7,765 bases of DNA from Candidatus Methylomirabilota bacterium (GTDB lineage Bacteria > Methylomirabilota > Methylomirabilia > Methylomirabilales > CSP1-5): positions 1 through 7,765 of the forward strand of contig JAHFDE010000104.1 in NCBI GenBank assembly GCA_023249165.1, read 5' to 3'. The position numbers and the translations under genes are program-made. The notes under the pieces were generated by a model that did not search any database, was not told the DNA's origin, and worked only from the letters and a program-made list of their open reading frames with translations. Below, piece by piece: positions 5,776 through 7,765 of this stretch (position 1 is its first letter; each line of letters opens with the position of its first letter).

Positions 5776-7056
5776 CTATCCACGACGGGTGCTCGAAGCC
5801 CTGGAAACGACATCGGCCCCGAGACCCGGTCGTTCGGCGATCACCGCGTCAAACGATTTCAAAGTCGGCTTGATAGAAAGAGGTGGCTTGAGGACGCCTC
5901 CCACCACCTCCTGTGTCTTGAGCCCGTTTCCGGTGATCGAGAGCACGATGCTCTCGTCGCGGGGGATGACGCCTGTCTCGAGGAGCCGCTTGGCGGCGGC
6001 CACCGTGACCCCACCGGCGGTCTCGGTGAAGATCCCCTCGGTCGCGGCGAGGAGGGCCATCCCATCAATGATCTCTTCGTCGCTGGCGTCCGCGGCGTAC
6101 CCCTGACTCTCCTCGACGGCCTTGTACGCATAGTATCCGTCCGCCGGGTTGCCGATGGCGAGCGATTTGCAAATCGTGTTGGGGCGGACCGGGCGGATGG
6201 TCTCGGACCGGTTGCGAATGGCCGTCACGATGGGACTGCTTCCCGCTGCCTGGGCCACATGCATCCGGGTGGCACAGTCCGGGATCAATCCCAACCCGTG
6301 AAACTCCTTGAGCCCCTTCCAGATCTTCGTGACGAGTGACCCACCGGCCGCGGGGACCACGATATGTCGGGGCGTGCGCCAGCCGAGCTGCTCGACAATC
6401 TCGTAGCCGAAACTCTTGGACCCCTCCGCATAGTACGGCCGGATGTTGATATTCACAAAGGCCCAGCCATATTTGTCGGCCACCTCGCTGCAGAGGCGGT
6501 TAACCTCGTCGTAGTTGCCGTCCACGGCCACCAGCACCGGGTCATAGATCAGGGTGCCGACGATCTTTCCCTGCTCCAGGTCGGCCGGGATAAAGACGAA
6601 ACTCTTGAGCCGCGCCTCGGCCGCATGGGCGGCGACGGAGTTGGCCAGGTTTCCTGTCGAGGCGCAGGCGACCACGGTGAAGCCGAATTCCATCGCCTTG
6701 GTCACCGCGACCGCCACCACCCGATCCTTGAAGGAGAGGGTGGGATGGCAGACCGCATCGTTCTTGACGTACACCTCCTTGGCCCCCAAGGCGTCGCCCA
6801 GGTTCCTCGCCCGGATCAGGGGGGTCATGCCGCAGTGGCTCCCCACCGGCCGCTCCTCTGCGACAGGGAGCAGGTCGCGATACCGCCACATGCTCGGCGG
6901 GCCGGCCTCGATCCGCTTGCGCGTGACGGTCTTCTGCAGGCTCGCGTAATCGTACTCGACTTCGAGCGGGCCAAAGCAGAATTCGCAGACATGCAGCGGC
7001 TCGGCCGGATAGGGGCGACCGCACTCGCGGCACTTCAGCCCTTTGATCTTTGCCAT
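5776..7056 (-). CDS. thrC: Threonine synthase-family PLP enzyme with N-terminal zinc ribbon
   Basis: This 426-residue fold-type II PLP enzyme belongs to the threonine synthase family, which normally converts O-phosphohomoserine to threonine. A four-cysteine zinc ribbon opens the protein (C9, C12, C24, C27). The PLP lysine is K110 in SFKDR (108-112). The substrate/PLP loop ACASTGNLANS follows at about 131-141, then the glycine loop VVPAAGGSLV, and the C-terminal SITGNGLKT that is typical of threonine synthases. The start ATG 7056 has GGAGGG 6 nt upstream, and the gene follows the NIL gene by 19 nt. The sequence before the lysine reads DAVCHPTLSFKDR, where many family members have an N-P-T-G-S-F-K-D pattern. 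Its place in a SAM-riboswitch unit with a sulfur carrier raises the possibility of a sulfur-incorporating reaction on phosphohomoserine; threonine synthase remains the default call. Confidence 0.9.
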   Translation of the reverse strand: MAKIKGLKCRECGRPYPAEPLHVCEFCFGPLEVEYDYASLQKTVTRKRIEAGPPSMWRYRDLLPVAEERPVGSHCGMTPLIRARNLGDALGAKEVYVKNDAVCHPTLSFKDRVVAVAVTKAMEFGFTVVACASTGNLANSVAAHAAEARLKSFVFIPADLEQGKIVGTLIYDPVLVAVDGNYDEVNRLCSEVADKYGWAFVNINIRPYYAEGSKSFGYEIVEQLGWRTPRHIVVPAAGGSLVTKIWKGLKEFHGLGLIPDCATRMHVAQAAGSSPIVTAIRNRSETIRPVRPNTICKSLAIGNPADGYYAYKAVEESQGYAADASDEEIIDGMALLAATEGIFTETAGGVTVAAAKRLLETGVIPRDESIVLSITGNGLKTQEVVGGVLKPPLSIKPTLKSFDAVIAERPGLGADVVSRASSTRRG

Positions 7057-7075
7057 CGAACCCTCCTGGTCGCGG

Positions 7076-7303
7076 CTACTCCCGCACTTCCTTCACCGTG
7101 ATCCCGAGACCGGTGAGATAGTTCAATCCCTTCTTGAGGTCCTCCTCCTTGCCGGAGAAATCGACGAGCACCTCGCCGGTCGTCTCGGTGACCCGGGCCT
7201 TCCGGATGTTGGGGACCAGCTTGTAGTCCTTCGCCACCCGGTACAGCACCGGCTCTTTGATGAGCTTTGAGGGGTATGTCAACGACCATCGTCGCGTGGC
7301 CAT
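7076..7303 (-). CDS. NIL-domain protein, stand-alone
   Basis: This 75-residue protein consists almost entirely of one NIL domain, the small ferredoxin-like fold first recognised at the C-terminus of the methionine importer ATPase MetN. The pattern is PSKLIKEPVLYRVAKDYKL, then VPNIRKARV (30-38), a G-x-x-x-V strand (TGEVLVDFSG, 42-51), and the helix EEDLKKGLNYLTGLGI with a closing VKEV strand. The start ATG 7303 follows a GGAG placed directly after the T-tract of the riboswitch terminator. It is the first gene of the SAM-controlled unit, with threonine synthase 19 nt downstream. NIL domains recur in methionine transport and homocysteine synthesis proteins, so a regulatory or substrate-sensing role in the same pathway is likely but unproven. 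It resembles the upstream NIL protein at 7562-7765. Confidence 0.9.
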   Translation of the reverse strand: MATRRWSLTYPSKLIKEPVLYRVAKDYKLVPNIRKARVTETTGEVLVDFSGKEEDLKKGLNYLTGLGITVKEVRE

Positions 7304-7316
7304 AGTCGTTCACTCC

Positions 7317-7348
7317 AAAAAAAAGCCCCTTCTCTGTATGAGAAGGGG
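7317..7348 (-). terminator. Intrinsic terminator of the SAM riboswitch expression platform
   Basis: Arms CCCCTTCTC and GAGAAGGGG (7340-7348 and 7326-7334) form a perfect 9-bp stem with a 5-nt loop. On the minus strand it is followed by C and eight T (7317-7324). It lies between the SAM-I aptamer and the NIL start codon. The aptamer's P1 3' strand region GAGAGGG (7370-7376) can pair with CCCTTCTC of the terminator if one T is bulged, which gives a plausible antiterminator. SAM binding would stabilise P1, free the terminator and turn the operon off. Confidence 0.9.
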
Positions 7349-7370
7349 TGCATGACCTCTGCGCATCCAC

Positions 7371-7498
7371 CCTCTCATCTCTCACCCCGAAGCGCCAGAT
7401 CGGGATGTAGGAGTTGGCACGTCTTCCCGCCGACGAGGTCGGCGGGACCGTTGCCGCGGCTTCCTAGGGCCTGTCCCTCAGCCGCTCTTGATGAGAAG
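7371..7498 (-). promoter_or_regulatory. SAM-I (S-box) riboswitch aptamer
   Basis: Read on the minus strand this matches the S-box consensus closely. P1 is formed by CTTCTCATC (7490-7498) and GATGAGAGG (7371-7379). The invariant CAAGAGCGGC enters P2 (GCGGC 7481-7485 with GCCGC 7456-7460). Inside P2 come the TGA kink-turn side, GGG-ACAGG-CCC (P2b with its loop, 7467-7477) and the AGGAAGCC side. The core CGGCAACGG follows, then P3 (a 9-bp stem, arms 7426-7434 and 7438-7446), the conserved GTGCCAACTCCTACA and P4 (CCCGA/TCGGG). The loop AGG (7470-7472) can form the pseudoknot with CCT (7409-7411). In this class SAM binding terminates transcription of methionine or SAM genes. Here it controls the NIL, threonine-synthase-like and sulfur-carrier genes. 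Confidence 0.96.
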
Positions 7499-7523
7499 TG
7501 AACTTCTATTCAATTGTCGCTCT

Positions 7524-7552
7524 ATAAGACCAAACGCCTCCGGGGCTGTCAA
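7524..7552 (-). promoter_or_regulatory. Sigma-70-type promoter for the SAM-controlled operon
   Basis: A perfect TTGACA (7547-7552) is followed after exactly 17 nt by TCTTAT (7524-7529), a 4 of 6 match to the -10 box. Transcription would start near 7517, about 20 nt before the riboswitch P1 strand. The promoter begins 9 nt after the stop codon of the upstream NIL gene. Confidence 0.75.
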
Positions 7553-7561
7553 GCAAAAAAC

Positions 7562-7765
7562 TCAGTGCACCACATCCTGCTCGATGGGGCCGACGATGAC
7601 CCCCTGCTCCTCGAGCCACCGGATCCCTTTTTCGAGCTGCTCCGCGTCCCCTTCCAACTCGGCCATCAGCCAGCCCATCCCTTCGGTGTAGTCGGCCTGG
7701 CGGATGTTGAAGACGAGGTCGAACCGCTCGCACGTCTGCCACAAGAGCGGCTCGTCCTTGAGCTT
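7562..7765 (-). CDS. NIL-domain protein, C-terminal part (start outside window)
   Basis: The frame is open at the right edge and ends at TGA 7562, giving 67 visible residues that form a nearly complete NIL domain. It begins KLKDEPLLWQTCERFDLVF, continues NIRQADYTEGMGWLMAELEG, and ends in a helix (AEQLEKGIRWLEEQG) and a short strand. A TTG at 7744 could be taken as a start, but the preceding codons KLKDEPL match the first strand of the domain, so the true start lies further right. It could be a stand-alone protein or the end of a larger one such as MetN or a NIL-ferredoxin. It resembles the complete NIL protein at 7076-7303, as if the two were tandem paralogues. It lies upstream of the riboswitch promoter and so is not under that switch. 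Confidence 0.85.
   Translation of the reverse strand, partial: KLKDEPLLWQTCERFDLVFNIRQADYTEGMGWLMAELEGDAEQLEKGIRWLEEQGVIVGPIEQDVVH

Noticed and set aside
5695..6339. 214-codon plus-strand frame
   Set aside because: It is antisense to the threonine-synthase-like gene, which has intact PLP motifs. No domain is recognisable in the plus frame.
7035..7385. 116-codon minus frame overlapping the NIL gene and leader
   Set aside because: It runs through the riboswitch expression platform and terminator and is a different frame from the clear NIL domain.
7554..7559. Six-T run after the upstream NIL gene as a terminator
   Set aside because: No stable GC-rich hairpin precedes it on the minus strand, and it lies immediately before the -35 box.

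Overview
The window is a compact bacterial chromosome segment in which every supported gene lies on the minus strand, so it reads from right to left. It is GC-rich, has short intergenic gaps, and contains no tRNA, rRNA, CRISPR or mobile element that I can see. The gene set (NIL-domain proteins with a threonine synthase and a MoaD/ThiS-type protein, a SAM-I riboswitch, and a crotonase/acyl-CoA dehydrogenase/ETF operon ending in a membrane protein resembling EtfD) suggests an uncultured or anaerobic lineage such as NC10, Nitrospirota or Desulfobacterota. This placement is an inference from gene content only.

Right part (5424-7765): the 3' end of a NIL-domain gene (7562-7765) is followed by a good sigma-70-type promoter (7524-7552). 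A near-canonical SAM-I (S-box) riboswitch aptamer comes next (7371-7498), then an intrinsic terminator that serves as its expression platform (7317-7348). Under this control lie a second NIL-domain gene (7076-7303), a threonine-synthase-family gene (5776-7056) and a MoaD/ThiS-like sulfur-carrier gene ending in Gly-Gly-Lys (5485-5760). A strong minus-strand terminator (5424-5460) closes the unit. A SAM riboswitch over this set argues that the unit serves homocysteine/methionine synthesis, or diverts phosphohomoserine at that branch point, rather than simple threonine supply. This is the most interesting part of the window.

Middle (4964-5423): an intergenic region that is not empty. It holds a probable 54-residue, very basic small protein (5173-5337) with an excellent Shine-Dalgarno. 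A candidate promoter has its -35 box overlapping that gene's stop codon, and a leader of roughly 180 nt runs up to the next operon.

Left part (1-4963): a tightly packed operon, hbd - enoyl-CoA hydratase - short-chain acyl-CoA dehydrogenase - etfB - etfA - a membrane protein resembling the N-terminus of EtfD-type ETF:quinone oxidoreductases (cut by the window edge). Gaps are 2 to 23 nt. Together these encode the C4-level steps of beta-oxidation (or their reversal) plus the electron path from the dehydrogenase flavin through ETF to the membrane quinone pool. No thiolase is visible in the window.
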